Source of the DNA: an uncultured Phocaeicola sp.
Lineage (GTDB): Bacteria > Bacteroidota > Bacteroidia > Bacteroidales > Bacteroidaceae
NCBI GenBank assembly: GCA_947581855.1
Contig: CANPVZ010000020.1
Span: 18,106-82,105 of the forward strand
Length of the DNA: 64,000 nucleotides
Direction: 5' to 3'
Shown here: piece after piece, positions 29,542 through 40,061 of the stretch
How positions within the stretch are numbered: position 1 is the first letter of the stretch
How the letters are laid out: each line of letters starts with the position of its first letter
The notes under the pieces: generated by a model
What the model was told of the DNA's origin: nothing
Seen by the model: the letters and a program-made list of their open reading frames with translations, nothing else
The model's database searches: none
Program-made: the position numbers and the translations under genes

Positions 29542-30879
29542 ATGGAAGGTACTAGAGATTTAACATACGGACCGATATTACGTCAGCTATTTAAATTGGC
29601 GGCACCAATTATGGCTACCTCTTTTATTCAGATGGCTTATAGCCTGACGGATATGGCGTGGGTTGGCCGAATAGGAAGTGAAGCGGTTGCGGCTATTGGA
29701 GCCGTGGGAATTCTAACCTGGATGTCGGGATCTATATCTTTATTGAATAAAGTTGGTTCGGAAGTGAGTGTGGGACAGGCTATCGGACAGAAGGATGCGT
29801 CTTTGGCTGTTACATTTGCATCGCACAATATTACGATGTCTTCTATTTTGTCTGTGGTTTGGGCAATATTTCTGCTTCTGTTTGCTTCTCCGGTTATGCA
29901 TACATTTGGTTTACAAGATAGTATAACGGAGCAGGCCGTTCAATATTTGCGTATTGTGGCCTTTGGTATGCCTTTTTTTATTGTTTCAACCACATTTACC
30001 GGTGTATTTAACGCTGCAGGAAGGAGTCAGGTTCCTTTTGCTATCAGTGCAGTAGGTTTAGTACTTAATATGATACTTGATCCTTTGTTTATTTTTGTAT
30101 TGGATTGGGGGACTAACGGTGCGGCTTTAGCTACGGTTTTATCACAGGTTATAGTGTTTTCTTTATTTCTGTATCAATTAAAAATAAAGAAAACGCTTCT
30201 TTCAGGATTCAAATTTCTGATAGCATTGAAACGTAAGTACGTCTTACGTATTATACAATTAGGCTTGCCTGTTGCTACTTTAAATATTTTGTTTGCTTTT
30301 ATCAATATGTATATATGCAAACTTTCGGCAGCGGAAGGAGGGCATATTGGTTTGATGACCTTTACTGCAGGAGGGCAGATAGAAGCCATTACATGGAATA
30401 CCGCTCAGGGATTTTCTACTGCTCTTAGTGCATTTGTGGCACAGAATTTTGCTGCGGGACAGGCACTGCGAGTGTTGAAAGCTTATCGGACAACACTATG
30501 GTTGACAGGTGTATTGGGCTTGTCGTGTACATTACTTTTTATCGTGTTTGGAAAAGAGATATTTTCCTTGTTTGTTCCCGAACAGGCAGCGTATACTTCA
30601 GGTGGTGTTTTTATGCGTATAGATGGGTATTCGCAATTGTTTATGATGCTTGAAATCACAATGCAGGGTATGTTTTATGGGACAGGCAGGACGCTGCCTC
30701 CGGCTGCAATCAGTATTGGGGGTAACTTGCTTCGTATTCCTATCTCCCTTTATCTGATAAGTCTGGGTTTGGGTGTTTCCGGTATTTGGTGGGCGGTGAG
30801 CCTTTCCAGCACCTTAAAAGGAATCTGTGCGTTTTGTTGGTTTTTTATTCTGAAGAAGAAGTTACTTGCTGTTAAGTAA
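29542..30879 (+). CDS. MATE-family multidrug/toxin exporter
   Basis: A 445-residue inner-membrane antiporter with about 12 helices arranged in two homologous halves (LAAPIMATSFIQMAYSLTDMAWVGRIG near the start, and LGLPVATLNILFAFINMYIC in the middle). MATE proteins export cationic drugs or metabolites with Na+ or H+. It is monocistronic and its 3' end nearly touches the convergent nitroreductase gene. Confidence 0.92.
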   Translation: MEGTRDLTYGPILRQLFKLAAPIMATSFIQMAYSLTDMAWVGRIGSEAVAAIGAVGILTWMSGSISLLNKVGSEVSVGQAIGQKDASLAVTFASHNITMSSILSVVWAIFLLLFASPVMHTFGLQDSITEQAVQYLRIVAFGMPFFIVSTTFTGVFNAAGRSQVPFAISAVGLVLNMILDPLFIFVLDWGTNGAALATVLSQVIVFSLFLYQLKIKKTLLSGFKFLIALKRKYVLRIIQLGLPVATLNILFAFINMYICKLSAAEGGHIGLMTFTAGGQIEAITWNTAQGFSTALSAFVAQNFAAGQALRVLKAYRTTLWLTGVLGLSCTLLFIVFGKEIFSLFVPEQAAYTSGGVFMRIDGYSQLFMMLEITMQGMFYGTGRTLPPAAISIGGNLLRIPISLYLISLGLGVSGIWWAVSLSSTLKGICAFCWFFILKKKLLAVK

Positions 30880-30883
30880 TATT

Positions 30884-31585
30884 TTATTCATATCCGATCG
30901 GATTGGATAAAATAGGAATTTGTGATTCGTTTAAATGTAAGGCTGCAGAAATTCGGTCAATATCCAAATCTGCTCGTGGTGTAGTTGCTAACCCTACAGA
31001 AGCGCAGAATAAACCGATGTTGGCAGATACATAGCAAGCATTCATTATGGCTGCTTTTAAGCGTTCTTTTTTTTCTATAGCATAAGGGAAACGGTTGATA
31101 TTGCTCACCAAAACAATGCTTATCGGTGCATTCCATGCATACAACTGGTTGGCTGCGATATCTTGTCGGACATCTTTCTTTTCAATCAGCCTAAGTTCAA
31201 AATCTTGTGGAAAATAGATATAAACCCCTTCTTTCATACACACATATAAATCGATATCTTGTGCGTTATATGCCGAAGGAGCGGTTCTTTTGCCAAATTC
31301 GGAACGGTTCACCCCGAAACCCGCCCATAAAACGTTAGATAACATTTCAATACTTACTTCTTTCTTTTCGTCATAAGATTTGGCAGACTTTCTATGATAG
31401 AAGGCTCTCATTACATTCAGTCCTAACGTAGTGTCCGGACGTTGCAAAGCGATGGTTCCATTTTCTTCCAGAATCGGTGTTTCTGTTAATGGAAGGATAG
31501 AGTCTTGTTTCTCAACTTTATTGCAGGAACTCGGTATAATTCCCATTAATAGTATGAATAAAACCAGTAGTTTATATGTTTTCAT
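30884..31585 (-). CDS. Nitroreductase-family lipoprotein
   Basis: 233 residues. The N-terminus has a lipobox (GIIPSSCN). The rest is a nitroreductase-like FMN fold: FYHRKSAKSYDEKKEVS is the N-terminal flavin motif, and GLFCASVGLATTPRADLD matches the C-terminal part. Export of a flavin enzyme as a lipoprotein is known among Bacteroidetes members of this family. Substrate unknown. Confidence 0.82.
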   Translation of the reverse strand: MKTYKLLVLFILLMGIIPSSCNKVEKQDSILPLTETPILEENGTIALQRPDTTLGLNVMRAFYHRKSAKSYDEKKEVSIEMLSNVLWAGFGVNRSEFGKRTAPSAYNAQDIDLYVCMKEGVYIYFPQDFELRLIEKKDVRQDIAANQLYAWNAPISIVLVSNINRFPYAIEKKERLKAAIMNACYVSANIGLFCASVGLATTPRADLDIDRISAALHLNESQIPILSNPIGYE

Positions 31586-31818
31586 ATTTTATGTCGTTCG
31601 TTGTGATAATGAAAAAGTGTAAAATGATAACGATTTAATTTATAAAGATAATGCTTCATTTTATTACGGCATTCAAAGATAGTGAAATATTAGATTATTT
31701 TAAAAGTAGCAAATAAGAGTTTTTAGAAAGGAACATCGCATAGAAAAACCATTTTTAGTTTTTCTATGAAAGATAATGGATAGAAACTAAGGGCAGAAAA
31801 GATACCCTTTTAAATCAA

Positions 31819-31888
31819 TATGGGAAAAACCTTTGTATGCTGTATGGAAAAAGTTTTGTATACAGTACGGAAAAAACCTTGCATACCG
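31819..31888. repeat. Short tandem repeat, three ~23-bp units
   Basis: Units starting TATGGGAAAAACC, TATGGAAAAAGTT and TACGGAAAAAACC lie at 31819, 31843 and 31866, each followed by a TGTAT or GCATA box. The repeat is imperfect. Confidence 0.65.
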
Positions 31889-31912
31889 AATATAGGTTTC
31901 AAATATGCAAGG
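31871..31912 (-). terminator. Terminator of the aspT-asD operon
   Basis: CCTTGCATA and TATGCAAGG form a 9-bp stem, followed on the minus strand by TTTTTT. It lies 31 bp past the asD stop. Confidence 0.8.
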
Positions 31913-31943
31913 CTGTTTTACGGAAAATATTTCCTCGGGGCGG

Positions 31944-33599
31944 TTAAGGAGTAACTTGGTTGGTTGACTGTTTCCATAGCGAAGCGTATTCAGTAAGAAT
32001 ACTTCGTATGTTTTGCCCGATTTTAACGTAATCTTCATCGTTTAAGTTAGCTAACGATACGCGGACAGACCATTCCGGCCCATCGAAGCCTCCTCCGTTG
32101 AGCACGACTAATGACGTTTCTGTAGCCAATCGGAATACAACATCTAAGGGATTGTAGGTTTTTTTCAGATACTTTACAAAGTCTTCTCCATAGAACTTTT
32201 TAGCCCATACCAGCATATCTATTTCCGAATAATATCCGGCACGTAACGGATCTTCTATAAGGGTAAATCCGGTATTATCCCATAAGGCTGTTAATCGTTT
32301 ATGGATAATTTCCCACATTTTATGCCGATAGATGTCTTCTTTATCCAACAGAGAGTAGAGGGCAAATAAACTCATTTGCAATTGTTGGGGTAGGGATAAC
32401 CCAGCTGTATGATTCAAAGCTACCTGCCTGCTGTCGGCAACCATTCTATCAATGAATTTTAAGTTGTCTACATTCATTGTGAGAGAACCATAGCGTTTTG
32501 TAAGTTCACTTTTACGCTTACGTGGGAGATTACTGATAAGTTTATCGTAAATGTTATCTTCGTGCAATGCTATGGTTGCTACGCGCCAGCCTGTAGCGCC
32601 GAAATATTTGCTGAATGAGTATACGCATAATGTATTCTGAGGAAGATCTGCCATTAGGGAACGGAAATGAGGAATGAATGTACCATATACATCGTCCGTT
32701 ATGATCATCAGATTCGGGTTCCAGCGTTGTACAACGTCGATAATGCGTGCTACGGTTTCCTGAGCCATGGCATAGCTTGGCGGATTACTCGGATTGATAA
32801 CAAACAGCGCTTTGTATTTCGGGTCGCGTAGCTTATCGATATCTTCATTTTTATATTGCCAAAGATGCAAACCGTCTTCTGTCATACGGTCTGCCGGTAT
32901 ATGAAGAACATCGAAATCGTAACGGGCAAGTTCTGGAATTTCAATATAAGGAGTAAAAGCCGGAACCATTAATGCTACGCTATCGCCGTGATGTAACAGA
33001 AAGTTCTGCATTAACGAGTCGAAAATGTAACACATGGCAGCCGTGCCGCCTTCTGTAGCAAAGAGATCGAATTTTCCTTCAGGGGGACGGTTGTCGCACA
33101 TCTCCCGGTTTAAATAATCGCGTACAATAATTTCCGTATAATTTAAAATGCGGTCTGGCACCGGATATTGGTCGCCTACAACACATTCCGCCCATTCGTG
33201 GATAAGTTCGTCAGGGTCTGCTGCATGTTCCAGTAGCATATAGTTATAAGAGTCTTTCAAAAGCTGAATGCCAGGTGCGTCAGCATTTTCTTTTAAGAAG
33301 ACTTCAAATCTTTGTGCGATACCTTCTTTTTGCGGAATACCGGCAACTCCTTCGGGAGTATCCCATGTTCTTTTGCACTCTTCGATACCGAATAATCCGA
33401 GAGTGAAGAACGCTTCCCGTGGAGCAGTGGCTACCCAATTGGGATTACCTCTTCCCGCATTCAGCATAATGTGAGCCATTTTCTTTACACTCTCGTCGGC
33501 AAGATGTATCAGTCTGTTTTTTAGTTCAAACGGACTGATCTTAGAAAGCTGTACATCGAAACCTTTTGAAGCTTCGCTTTTATTGTTAAGATATTTCAT
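31944..33599 (-). CDS. asD: Aspartate 4-decarboxylase (PLP)
   Basis: A 551-residue PLP enzyme of aminotransferase fold class I that converts aspartate to alanine and CO2. Visible features: NPSNPPSYAM, the aspartate-containing TDDVYGTF, and the PLP lysine in YSFSKYFGATGWRVA. The length of about 550 residues is diagnostic, since ordinary aminotransferases are ~400. It lies 53 bp downstream of the AspT-type antiporter gene; together they form the known proton-motive aspartate/alanine cycle, in which decarboxylation consumes a cytoplasmic proton. Confidence 0.95.
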   Translation of the reverse strand: MKYLNNKSEASKGFDVQLSKISPFELKNRLIHLADESVKKMAHIMLNAGRGNPNWVATAPREAFFTLGLFGIEECKRTWDTPEGVAGIPQKEGIAQRFEVFLKENADAPGIQLLKDSYNYMLLEHAADPDELIHEWAECVVGDQYPVPDRILNYTEIIVRDYLNREMCDNRPPEGKFDLFATEGGTAAMCYIFDSLMQNFLLHHGDSVALMVPAFTPYIEIPELARYDFDVLHIPADRMTEDGLHLWQYKNEDIDKLRDPKYKALFVINPSNPPSYAMAQETVARIIDVVQRWNPNLMIITDDVYGTFIPHFRSLMADLPQNTLCVYSFSKYFGATGWRVATIALHEDNIYDKLISNLPRKRKSELTKRYGSLTMNVDNLKFIDRMVADSRQVALNHTAGLSLPQQLQMSLFALYSLLDKEDIYRHKMWEIIHKRLTALWDNTGFTLIEDPLRAGYYSEIDMLVWAKKFYGEDFVKYLKKTYNPLDVVFRLATETSLVVLNGGGFDGPEWSVRVSLANLNDEDYVKIGQNIRSILTEYASLWKQSTNQVTP

Positions 33600-33652
33600 A
33601 TGGATATAATTTATTAATTAACATTGTAACAAACGAGAGAGAAGAATTGTTT

Positions 33653-35347
33653 CTAAGTAAGTAACACGATTACTACGCCCCATATTATGAGCAAAGTATT
33701 TCCCACTGCATAAGTTACTGTGTAGCCTAAAGAAGGTGTTTCGCTTCCTACCGCTTCCTGAATGGCCCCTAATGCGGCTGTAGTTGTGCGCGCTCCTGCT
33801 GTGCAACCTAATGATAAAGCAGGATGGAATTTGAAAAGATAACGGGCCATAAGCAATCCGGTAATAAGAGGAAGGGCAGTAGCCAGAGCGCCTATAGCGA
33901 AAAGAGGGAGACCCACTTCGCGGAAACCTTGTACGAAACTTGGTCCCGATGAAATGCCTACTACTGCAATAAACATATTTAATCCTACATTATTGAGAAC
34001 CCAAACGGATGATTCAGGTATTTGTCCGAAAGTGGGATGCTTGGAGCGTAACCAGCCAAAGATTAATCCGGCAATGAGGGCGCCTCCACTCGTACTAAGA
34101 CTAATAGGAATTCCGCCTATATGAATGGCAAGAGCTCCGAACAAGCCGCCTATTAAAATTCCTAGTCCGACAAATACCATATCTGTAGCATTGGTAGGAC
34201 GGTCAATATAACCTATTTGTTTTGCAGCTACTTCTACTTCCTTTTTTAATCCGACTAACTCAAGTATGTCTCCAGCGTCTATTTTTGTACCGGCATAGAT
34301 CGGAATGTCGATTCCTGCCCGTTTGATACGGCGTATGCTGACACCATGCATGAACTTTTGCGAACGGATGAAACCTAATGTTTTATTGTTGAAAGTTTTG
34401 GTTACCATCACAGGAAGAACTTCCGCGGGGAAATCCAATAAGTCGTAGTCCACAACTTCTTCTCCTATCCAATCTTCTTCTCCGATAGCGAACTCACGTC
34501 TTCCGCTTAATACGATTTCGTCTCCTTTTGTTAATAGTTGGTAGGGCATTATATCATTGATGATGGAATCATTGTGTCTCATTCTTTCTACGAAAAGACG
34601 TTTATTATTTTGAATGAAATAATTTTCCAGTTGATCTACGGTTTTGCCATTTCCAAACCAATCGTTTTCGATGCGATAAGCGCGGAATACTACGGGACGT
34701 GAAGCATGTATGAATCCCGGTTGGTCAGCTTCGGTATTGCCTAATTGGTTTTCAAGTTCTTTGCATGCTGCTTTTACTTTCTCCAGTCCTCCCAGCAAAC
34801 GCGGACCTAATGATCCCAATATCCATGCCGAACCTGCCGTACCAAATATATAGGTTACGGCATAAGCAACAGGAATAATATTAATCATGTCTTGTTTCTG
34901 CTGTTCGCTGACGCTAAGCCCTTTTATGGTGTCTCCAGCTACTCCGATTACTGCAGAAATGGTTTGGGAACCGGCAAGTAATCCGGCAGCTTCTCCAGGT
35001 CCGTATCCCATTATCAAAGCTAATAACCATATGAATATCAAACTACTTAAACACATCAGTACCGCAAAATATACTTGTGGAAGACCGTCTTTTTTAAGAC
35101 CTCTGAAGAACTGAGGTCCTACCTTGTATCCGATAGCAAAGAGAAACATTAGAAAAAAGACGGATTTTATAGGGCCGTCTACCGTAATATCTAATTGTCC
35201 CACAAGTACTCCTACCAGCAAAACGCTGGTGACGATACCTAAACTAAATTGTTTATATTTAAATTTCCCGATCCAGAAACCTAAAGCTATCGTCAGAAAA
35301 ATGGCGAGTTCGGGATATGCTCTGAGTTGATTAATAATCCATTCCAT
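33653..35347 (-). CDS. aspT: Aspartate:alanine antiporter
   Basis: A 564-residue AspT/YidE-family exchanger. Two bundles of hydrophobic helices (~1-180 and ~385-564) flank a cytoplasmic region with two TrkA_C-like domains (~210-375, including [10 protein letters not shown] and AGDILELVG). The C-terminal half has the family motif [17 protein letters not shown] and [13 protein letters not shown]. It imports aspartate and exports alanine, generating membrane potential together with asD downstream. A near-consensus -7 (TACTCTTG, minus) lies at 35417-35424. Confidence 0.94.
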   Translation of the reverse strand: MEWIINQLRAYPELAIFLTIALGFWIGKFKYKQFSLGIVTSVLLVGVLVGQLDITVDGPIKSVFFLMFLFAIGYKVGPQFFRGLKKDGLPQVYFAVLMCLSSLIFIWLLALIMGYGPGEAAGLLAGSQTISAVIGVAGDTIKGLSVSEQQKQDMINIIPVAYAVTYIFGTAGSAWILGSLGPRLLGGLEKVKAACKELENQLGNTEADQPGFIHASRPVVFRAYRIENDWFGNGKTVDQLENYFIQNNKRLFVERMRHNDSIINDIMPYQLLTKGDEIVLSGRREFAIGEEDWIGEEVVDYDLLDFPAEVLPVMVTKTFNNKTLGFIRSQKFMHGVSIRRIKRAGIDIPIYAGTKIDAGDILELVGLKKEVEVAAKQIGYIDRPTNATDMVFVGLGILIGGLFGALAIHIGGIPISLSTSGGALIAGLIFGWLRSKHPTFGQIPESSVWVLNNVGLNMFIAVVGISSGPSFVQGFREVGLPLFAIGALATALPLITGLLMARYLFKFHPALSLGCTAGARTTTAALGAIQEAVGSETPSLGYTVTYAVGNTLLIIWGVVIVLLT

Positions 35348-35460
35348 ACATTGTGTTGTTAATTGACTTTAATATTTACATTAACAATACATAATGGAAT
35401 TTGTTTATTTTGTCTGCAAGAGTAGGGATGATTATTAATTAATAAAGTGGAGAGTGATAA

Positions 35461-35490
35461 CTAATAATGTGGTGGAATCCACATTATTAG
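35461..35490 (-). terminator. Hairpin after the TPR gene
   Basis: CTAATAATGTGG and CCACATTATTAG form a perfect 12-bp stem with a 6-base loop, 24 bp past the TPR stop. The T-tract on the minus strand is weak (TTATCAC). On the plus strand TCTTTCTC follows. Confidence 0.55.
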
Positions 35491-35514
35491 TCTTTCTCAA
35501 GAGATATTTATCTG

Positions 35515-37746
35515 TTATTCTTTTTCATCAGCTTGATAACGGATTATGTCAAGCATTAACGGTATGTCTTCTTTGGATATTCCATGACACAGTAATTCAT
35601 CTTCGTCTTTGAGTATTTGTTCGATAAAAGTTTCCGGATTTTCTTGCATCCGGCTACCTTGTGTATATAAGCGGGCTGCTTTGTCTATCTCTTTTAAACT
35701 CCAAGCTACATGTCCAGCATTTAAGTAATCCACTTCTAAAGGCTTAGGCTGACTAAGTAGTTTCTCATAATACTTTTCCGCCTGTTCCATTTTGTTGGTT
35801 ACAAATGAGCACCAGGCAATAGCTCGCTGTGCTTTGAGAGACTGCGGATCAAGATATTCTACTTTGAAAAAACGGGCGAAAGCTTCGTCATAACGTTTTA
35901 ATTCCACGTAGCATTGCCCAATATAAAGAAGCAGGGTCAGGTCTTCCGGTTGTGCGGCTTCAACTCTTTCATAATAGAATAAAGCTTTGTCTACTTCTTT
36001 CAGCATTCGATAACATTGGGCCAAATGCCGGTTTGTCCAAACACTGTCTGATTGTCTGATATCCGCTTGGATATAAGCATCAACGGCTTTACGATAGTTT
36101 TTTGTTTTCTGGTAGCAAAATCCTAGTTTCTGGTAAATTTCCGCTCCATCCTGCCCTTGTTGTATAAGTTGTTTATATTGGAGGGCCGCTTCGGGATAAT
36201 ATCCTTTTTGGAAAAGATATTCCGTTATTTTTAGTTGTTGTTCCGGATTGTCTATAGATTCTTTAATAATGGAACAATAAAGTAAATTCAAAGAATTGTC
36301 GAATACGTCTTTGAATTCATGCCGGCGAGAATAAATTTTATAGAATCTATATAAATCCTGTATATATTGTCTGCTGACTACATCCTGTCGTTTCTGTTCG
36401 GCTATCTGACCAGATAATCCCATTTCATACTCTTGCATATTTTGTTCGCTCAGGTTGTTGCTATATAGATTGCGCTGTGCGGCCGGAACTCGTTCCATTG
36501 TAAAACAGAAAGAGTATTTGTCGGAATTACAGAAAAAAGTAGTGTTCAATATACTTTGAATCATAACATTATTCTTTCTTTCTGCTTCCGATATACTTTG
36601 CAGAACTGCTGAATGATAAGGGTCGAATGGATAAAACCAGTTGCCTATTTCCCGGAAAAACGGATATGTTTTCAGTTGGGAAAAGGTGCTCATATAAACA
36701 TCAACTCCTTCCATTTGCATATCTCCCAGCTCTTTAAGCTTATTGCTTAAATCCGATTCGTCTTTCCATTCTTTCCAATCCGGGTTTTTATCGTTTGACA
36801 TCAAATCCTCTTCCAGCTCTTCGAGTCCTAATTTTGCGTTTCGCATGAACTCTGTTTTCTTTATAACTTCGGGAATGATCTCTTCCCGCATCTTTTTATC
36901 GACCTTCTTTGTTTCTCTGGTGCGTAAGAGTTGGATTTGTATGTCTGTGATATTCCGTAGGAAATTTACATTTTCATTTAAAAGCTTGAAACGTGCTTTT
37001 ACCTCCGGTTCATTTTCTAACCGCTTGTTGTTGTATATGCTTAAGAGAATAATGCCTACCAATGCGCGTTGGTTTACAAGCGCTTCGGAGTGATTGTATG
37101 CATCCATCAGAAACAGATACTTTTGAATATCGAAAACCTGTAGGGCGCCTAAAGTGACAGCACTGACGAATAAGGCTAAATCGTTGGTAGGTACCAACAC
37201 TGAATTAAGCATATTACGGGCAGATTCTATCATATTTGAATCCCACTGAGGAGAGACCCAAATCTTTTTGAAAAACTCAGTACAGGTATATTCGTGTTGT
37301 CTGCGGAGCTCCTTCATCTTTTCTTCTCTTTTTTTGCCTTCATGTAACAGCTCGGCAACAGCTGTATCTTCTGTGAAAGATTCCAGCATAAGTTGATAGT
37401 CGGATAGCGTTATAGAATTCTTTTTTTGTTCTCTCATACACGTATAATAGTATTCGGTAGAGATAATATTATTCAGCGATACAAGAATACGGTCGTTCAA
37501 TTCATATGATTTTCTGATTAAATCATTATATAATTCAGTGCGTTGAGGATCATCTGCGTTTTTCCGGAAAAATTGCAGCATGTAATAATAAGCCGTTTTT
37601 ATGTCCTCATAATCCGTATAAAGGTGCCATTCGGGCGCTTCTTTCACATAATTGGAAATTTCATCCAAAGCATGCTTCAATTTCCTGTTCCCAAGCAAGT
37701 CTGAGATATTCTTATGCAATCCGTATATTAGATATTCATTTATCAT
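35515..37746 (-). CDS. Large TPR-repeat protein
   Basis: A 743-residue cytoplasmic protein without signal peptide. The N-terminal ~450 residues are helical and not recognised. From ~500 to the end there are about six tetratricopeptide repeats (PEAALQYKQLIQQG, YRKAVDAYIQAD, VDKALFYYERVEAAQPED, YDEAFARFFKVEYLDP), so it is a protein-interaction scaffold. It is monocistronic, with a TACTTTTG -7 on the minus strand at 37772-37779. Function unknown. Confidence 0.8.
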   Translation of the reverse strand: MINEYLIYGLHKNISDLLGNRKLKHALDEISNYVKEAPEWHLYTDYEDIKTAYYYMLQFFRKNADDPQRTELYNDLIRKSYELNDRILVSLNNIISTEYYYTCMREQKKNSITLSDYQLMLESFTEDTAVAELLHEGKKREEKMKELRRQHEYTCTEFFKKIWVSPQWDSNMIESARNMLNSVLVPTNDLALFVSAVTLGALQVFDIQKYLFLMDAYNHSEALVNQRALVGIILLSIYNNKRLENEPEVKARFKLLNENVNFLRNITDIQIQLLRTRETKKVDKKMREEIIPEVIKKTEFMRNAKLGLEELEEDLMSNDKNPDWKEWKDESDLSNKLKELGDMQMEGVDVYMSTFSQLKTYPFFREIGNWFYPFDPYHSAVLQSISEAERKNNVMIQSILNTTFFCNSDKYSFCFTMERVPAAQRNLYSNNLSEQNMQEYEMGLSGQIAEQKRQDVVSRQYIQDLYRFYKIYSRRHEFKDVFDNSLNLLYCSIIKESIDNPEQQLKITEYLFQKGYYPEAALQYKQLIQQGQDGAEIYQKLGFCYQKTKNYRKAVDAYIQADIRQSDSVWTNRHLAQCYRMLKEVDKALFYYERVEAAQPEDLTLLLYIGQCYVELKRYDEAFARFFKVEYLDPQSLKAQRAIAWCSFVTNKMEQAEKYYEKLLSQPKPLEVDYLNAGHVAWSLKEIDKAARLYTQGSRMQENPETFIEQILKDEDELLCHGISKEDIPLMLDIIRYQADEKE

Positions 37747-37771
37747 ATCAACTTTTTTATTTATATAAAAA

Positions 37772-37779
37772 CAAAAGTA
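37772..37779 (-). promoter_or_regulatory. -7 element of the TPR gene
   Basis: Minus strand TACTTTTG fits TAnnTTTG, 26 bp before the ATG. Confidence 0.45.
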
Positions 37780-37834
37780 AGCATTATTCTTTATCCGAAT
37801 AGCTTAAATAATATTAAACTTCTCATTTTGATTA

Positions 37835-38902
37835 TTAGAAACGTATATATAATTGCATTTGTACGGTATTATAATGGGTTTTGTTTATTTCCCTTTCATT
37901 GTGTTGTGTATAAGTTGCATTGCTGGCATGCGTGTAGTAATAGGTAGCTTGTAGCATCAAGTCCTTGTAAAGTTTGTAGTTAAGAGCTACTGCATAATTA
38001 CTGTTCTGGGTATCACTTGTTTTTTCATCACGATACACATCCCAAATGCCATAAGCTTTAAATTTTCTTGCGAATGGGATTCCGACAGTTGCATACCATC
38101 CGTCGGCTTTTTCAGCGTAACGCGTATCAAATGTTTTTCCTCCCTGTGAAGTAATATATTCGGCTCGTACGGTCCACTCATCTTCATATTTGAGACCGAA
38201 AGCCATTCGGTTTCGATTTGCTTTTTTCTGATTGGCTGTGTAGCGACCGGTCCAGCCGAATGCACCTATTTGCAAAGGTTTTATCGGGCTTATCCATACT
38301 CCACCGATGAGGTCTTTGTTTTTATTAGCATCGGAATGATTGATCCCTTGTCCGTTAAAGATTCCTACCTGATAATGGAACAAACGATGGGTGGGGGTTG
38401 GAAATAGATCTCCTTGGAACACGATGCCTGCATCGCGTCCTCCCGACGAATGTTCGCCAACGCGGTCGCTAAATCCAGTTAGTTTCTGTATAACTTGTGA
38501 GAAGTTTCCCCAACCGACATTCCACGGGTGGTAAGGACTTTCAAAACTGAACGGACGTTTCATTTGTCCGAATCGTATAGTGAATTCTGGATATTTATTC
38601 CATTCGCCGTAGGCATCCAGTAATCTTACTCCTTTATCTACTCCGGGGGCTCCGCTAGCTTCTAATTGTACCCGGTATTTCCAGTCTGTTAGCACTTTAC
38701 CCTCTACGTAGAGACGTACCATACGAAGATCAAATCCTCCGTTTGTTTGACTGTTTTCGGGATCGGTATACATATATCGCCCGATAAAATATCCTCCGAA
38801 TTGCGGCATTGAAAATATTTCGGATAATTTTGTTTGGGCAGAAAGAGGGATAATAAAAAGCAAAGTAATGATTGTCGTGGAAAATCTGTTTGAGTTATTC
38901 AT
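37835..38902 (-). CDS. OprO/OprP-like outer membrane porin
   Basis: 355 residues from the ATG at 38902, where a clean signal peptide begins (MNNSNRFSTTIITLLF, cleavage after LSAQ); the frame is open to 38926. The mature protein is a beta-barrel with alternating aromatic strands and ends in phenylalanine (MQLYIRF), the usual outer membrane assembly signal. It resembles the phosphate-selective porin family (RFGQMKRPFSFE near residue 120). Its natural solute is unknown. It sits 137 bp downstream of the solute-binding lipoprotein gene, on the same strand. Confidence 0.82.
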   Translation of the reverse strand: MNNSNRFSTTIITLLFIIPLSAQTKLSEIFSMPQFGGYFIGRYMYTDPENSQTNGGFDLRMVRLYVEGKVLTDWKYRVQLEASGAPGVDKGVRLLDAYGEWNKYPEFTIRFGQMKRPFSFESPYHPWNVGWGNFSQVIQKLTGFSDRVGEHSSGGRDAGIVFQGDLFPTPTHRLFHYQVGIFNGQGINHSDANKNKDLIGGVWISPIKPLQIGAFGWTGRYTANQKKANRNRMAFGLKYEDEWTVRAEYITSQGGKTFDTRYAEKADGWYATVGIPFARKFKAYGIWDVYRDEKTSDTQNSNYAVALNYKLYKDLMLQATYYYTHASNATYTQHNEREINKTHYNTVQMQLYIRF

Positions 38903-39039
38903 TTCATCTAGACTTATTAAAATCAATATATAGCCATATTCGTTATATCACATAAAATGTCATAATAACCATTGACTTAAGAACCTGTTAAATTAATTGC
39001 ATAACATGACAGGGAGGCATGATATAGTAAGAGAATAAA

Positions 39040-39978
39040 TTATTTTGTTTGTTCAATATCCTTCACAATAGAACGGTTAATCTGATATCCCGAAAAGGAT
39101 ATCGGTAATATATCGTATTCTTGCATCCATTGGATAATTTCTTGTGTTTCCGTAGTAGATAACTCGGAAGCTTTTTTGAAAGCAGATAATTCTTGTGACA
39201 GCCCGTTGAGTCCCGCAGCTGAAGCTGCTTTGTCAAACCATTCATTTTTATGATGGTTGTTCATGTATTGTACAGCTAAGTTATAGCCGATGATTAATTT
39301 TTTGATATCGTTTTCCTTCGTATTCAGAATCGAATCGGAAAAGGCTGTAACAGACAGTGTAATAGGATATGATGAAGAGCTGAGCAATACTTTGCAACCT
39401 TTCTGCAATGCTTTGGATACATAAGGGTCGCGTAAAACAGCCGCGTCGATTTGTCCGTTTTCCAACATCTGCATACGGAGTGACTCCCTGCTTAATTCCG
39501 GTTTGTTGATGTCGTCCTGAGTTATTTCCAGTTCGTCCAGTACCTTGTCGGCAAAATAATTATAGGCGGATTTGCGGGTTACGCTAAGACTTTTTTCCCT
39601 AAGTTGTTCCGGTTTGGTAAAGGTGGAGTCATTTGAAGCGACAATATAGTAAAGTCCTTCGTTGGTAAATGTAGGCACAGCTGGGATACCTTGTTCCTGT
39701 TGCATGAAAGCTTCAATGGGGGAAAGTATACTTCCGTCGGTTCTTTTTTGTGCGAATAACGTATCGCGGTTTATTTCCGATTCCATTGGGATTAGTTTCA
39801 GGTTTAATTTCAAAGAATCGTATATACCTTTCTGCTGCGCAACGATATAAGGCAGAATATCAGTGGAGGGAATATAACCGATTTTCAGACTATTTGTGTT
39901 GTCTGTTTCTTTTTTTTCTGAATGGCATGCCGCCAGTAACAGGAGGATAGAAAATAGAAGAGATGCTTTCTTTTTCAT
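39040..39978 (-). CDS. NMT1/SsuA-like ABC substrate-binding lipoprotein
   Basis: 312 residues with a lipobox (LLLLAACHS). The N-terminal lobe starts KIGYIPSTDILPYIVAQQKGIYDSLKL, as in NMT1/THI5/SsuA-like binding proteins. No permease or ATPase gene is next to it, so its transporter must be elsewhere or it works otherwise. The solute is unknown. Confidence 0.8.
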   Translation of the reverse strand: MKKKASLLFSILLLLAACHSEKKETDNTNSLKIGYIPSTDILPYIVAQQKGIYDSLKLNLKLIPMESEINRDTLFAQKRTDGSILSPIEAFMQQEQGIPAVPTFTNEGLYYIVASNDSTFTKPEQLREKSLSVTRKSAYNYFADKVLDELEITQDDINKPELSRESLRMQMLENGQIDAAVLRDPYVSKALQKGCKVLLSSSSYPITLSVTAFSDSILNTKENDIKKLIIGYNLAVQYMNNHHKNEWFDKAASAAGLNGLSQELSAFKKASELSTTETQEIIQWMQEYDILPISFSGYQINRSIVKDIEQTK

Positions 39979-39988
39979 ATTCTAAATA

Positions 39989-40041
39989 TAAAGAAAAAAG
40001 AAATGAGACTGTCTTAAACAGAATTATCCCAAGACAGCCTC
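39989..40041 (-). terminator. Terminator of pgk
   Basis: GAGGCTGTCTT pairs with AAGACAGTCTC (one wobble), 21 bp after the pgk stop, followed on the minus strand by ATTTCTTTTTTC. Confidence 0.85.
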
Positions 40042-40061
40042 ATTTTATGATGTGAAAATAA

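Larger units (their letters stand above)
31586..31943. other. Non-coding gap between nitroreductase and asD genes
   Basis: It holds a -7-like TATCTTTG on the minus strand at 31674-31681 (nitroreductase promoter candidate), a short tandem repeat at 31819-31888 and the asD terminator at 31871-31912. No gene is supported; the 83-codon frame at 31787-32038 runs antiparallel through non-coding DNA and the asD end. Confidence 0.6.

Noticed and set aside
31787..32038. 83-codon minus-strand frame overlapping the asD end
   Set aside because: It covers the asD terminator and repeat DNA and has no recognisable protein features.
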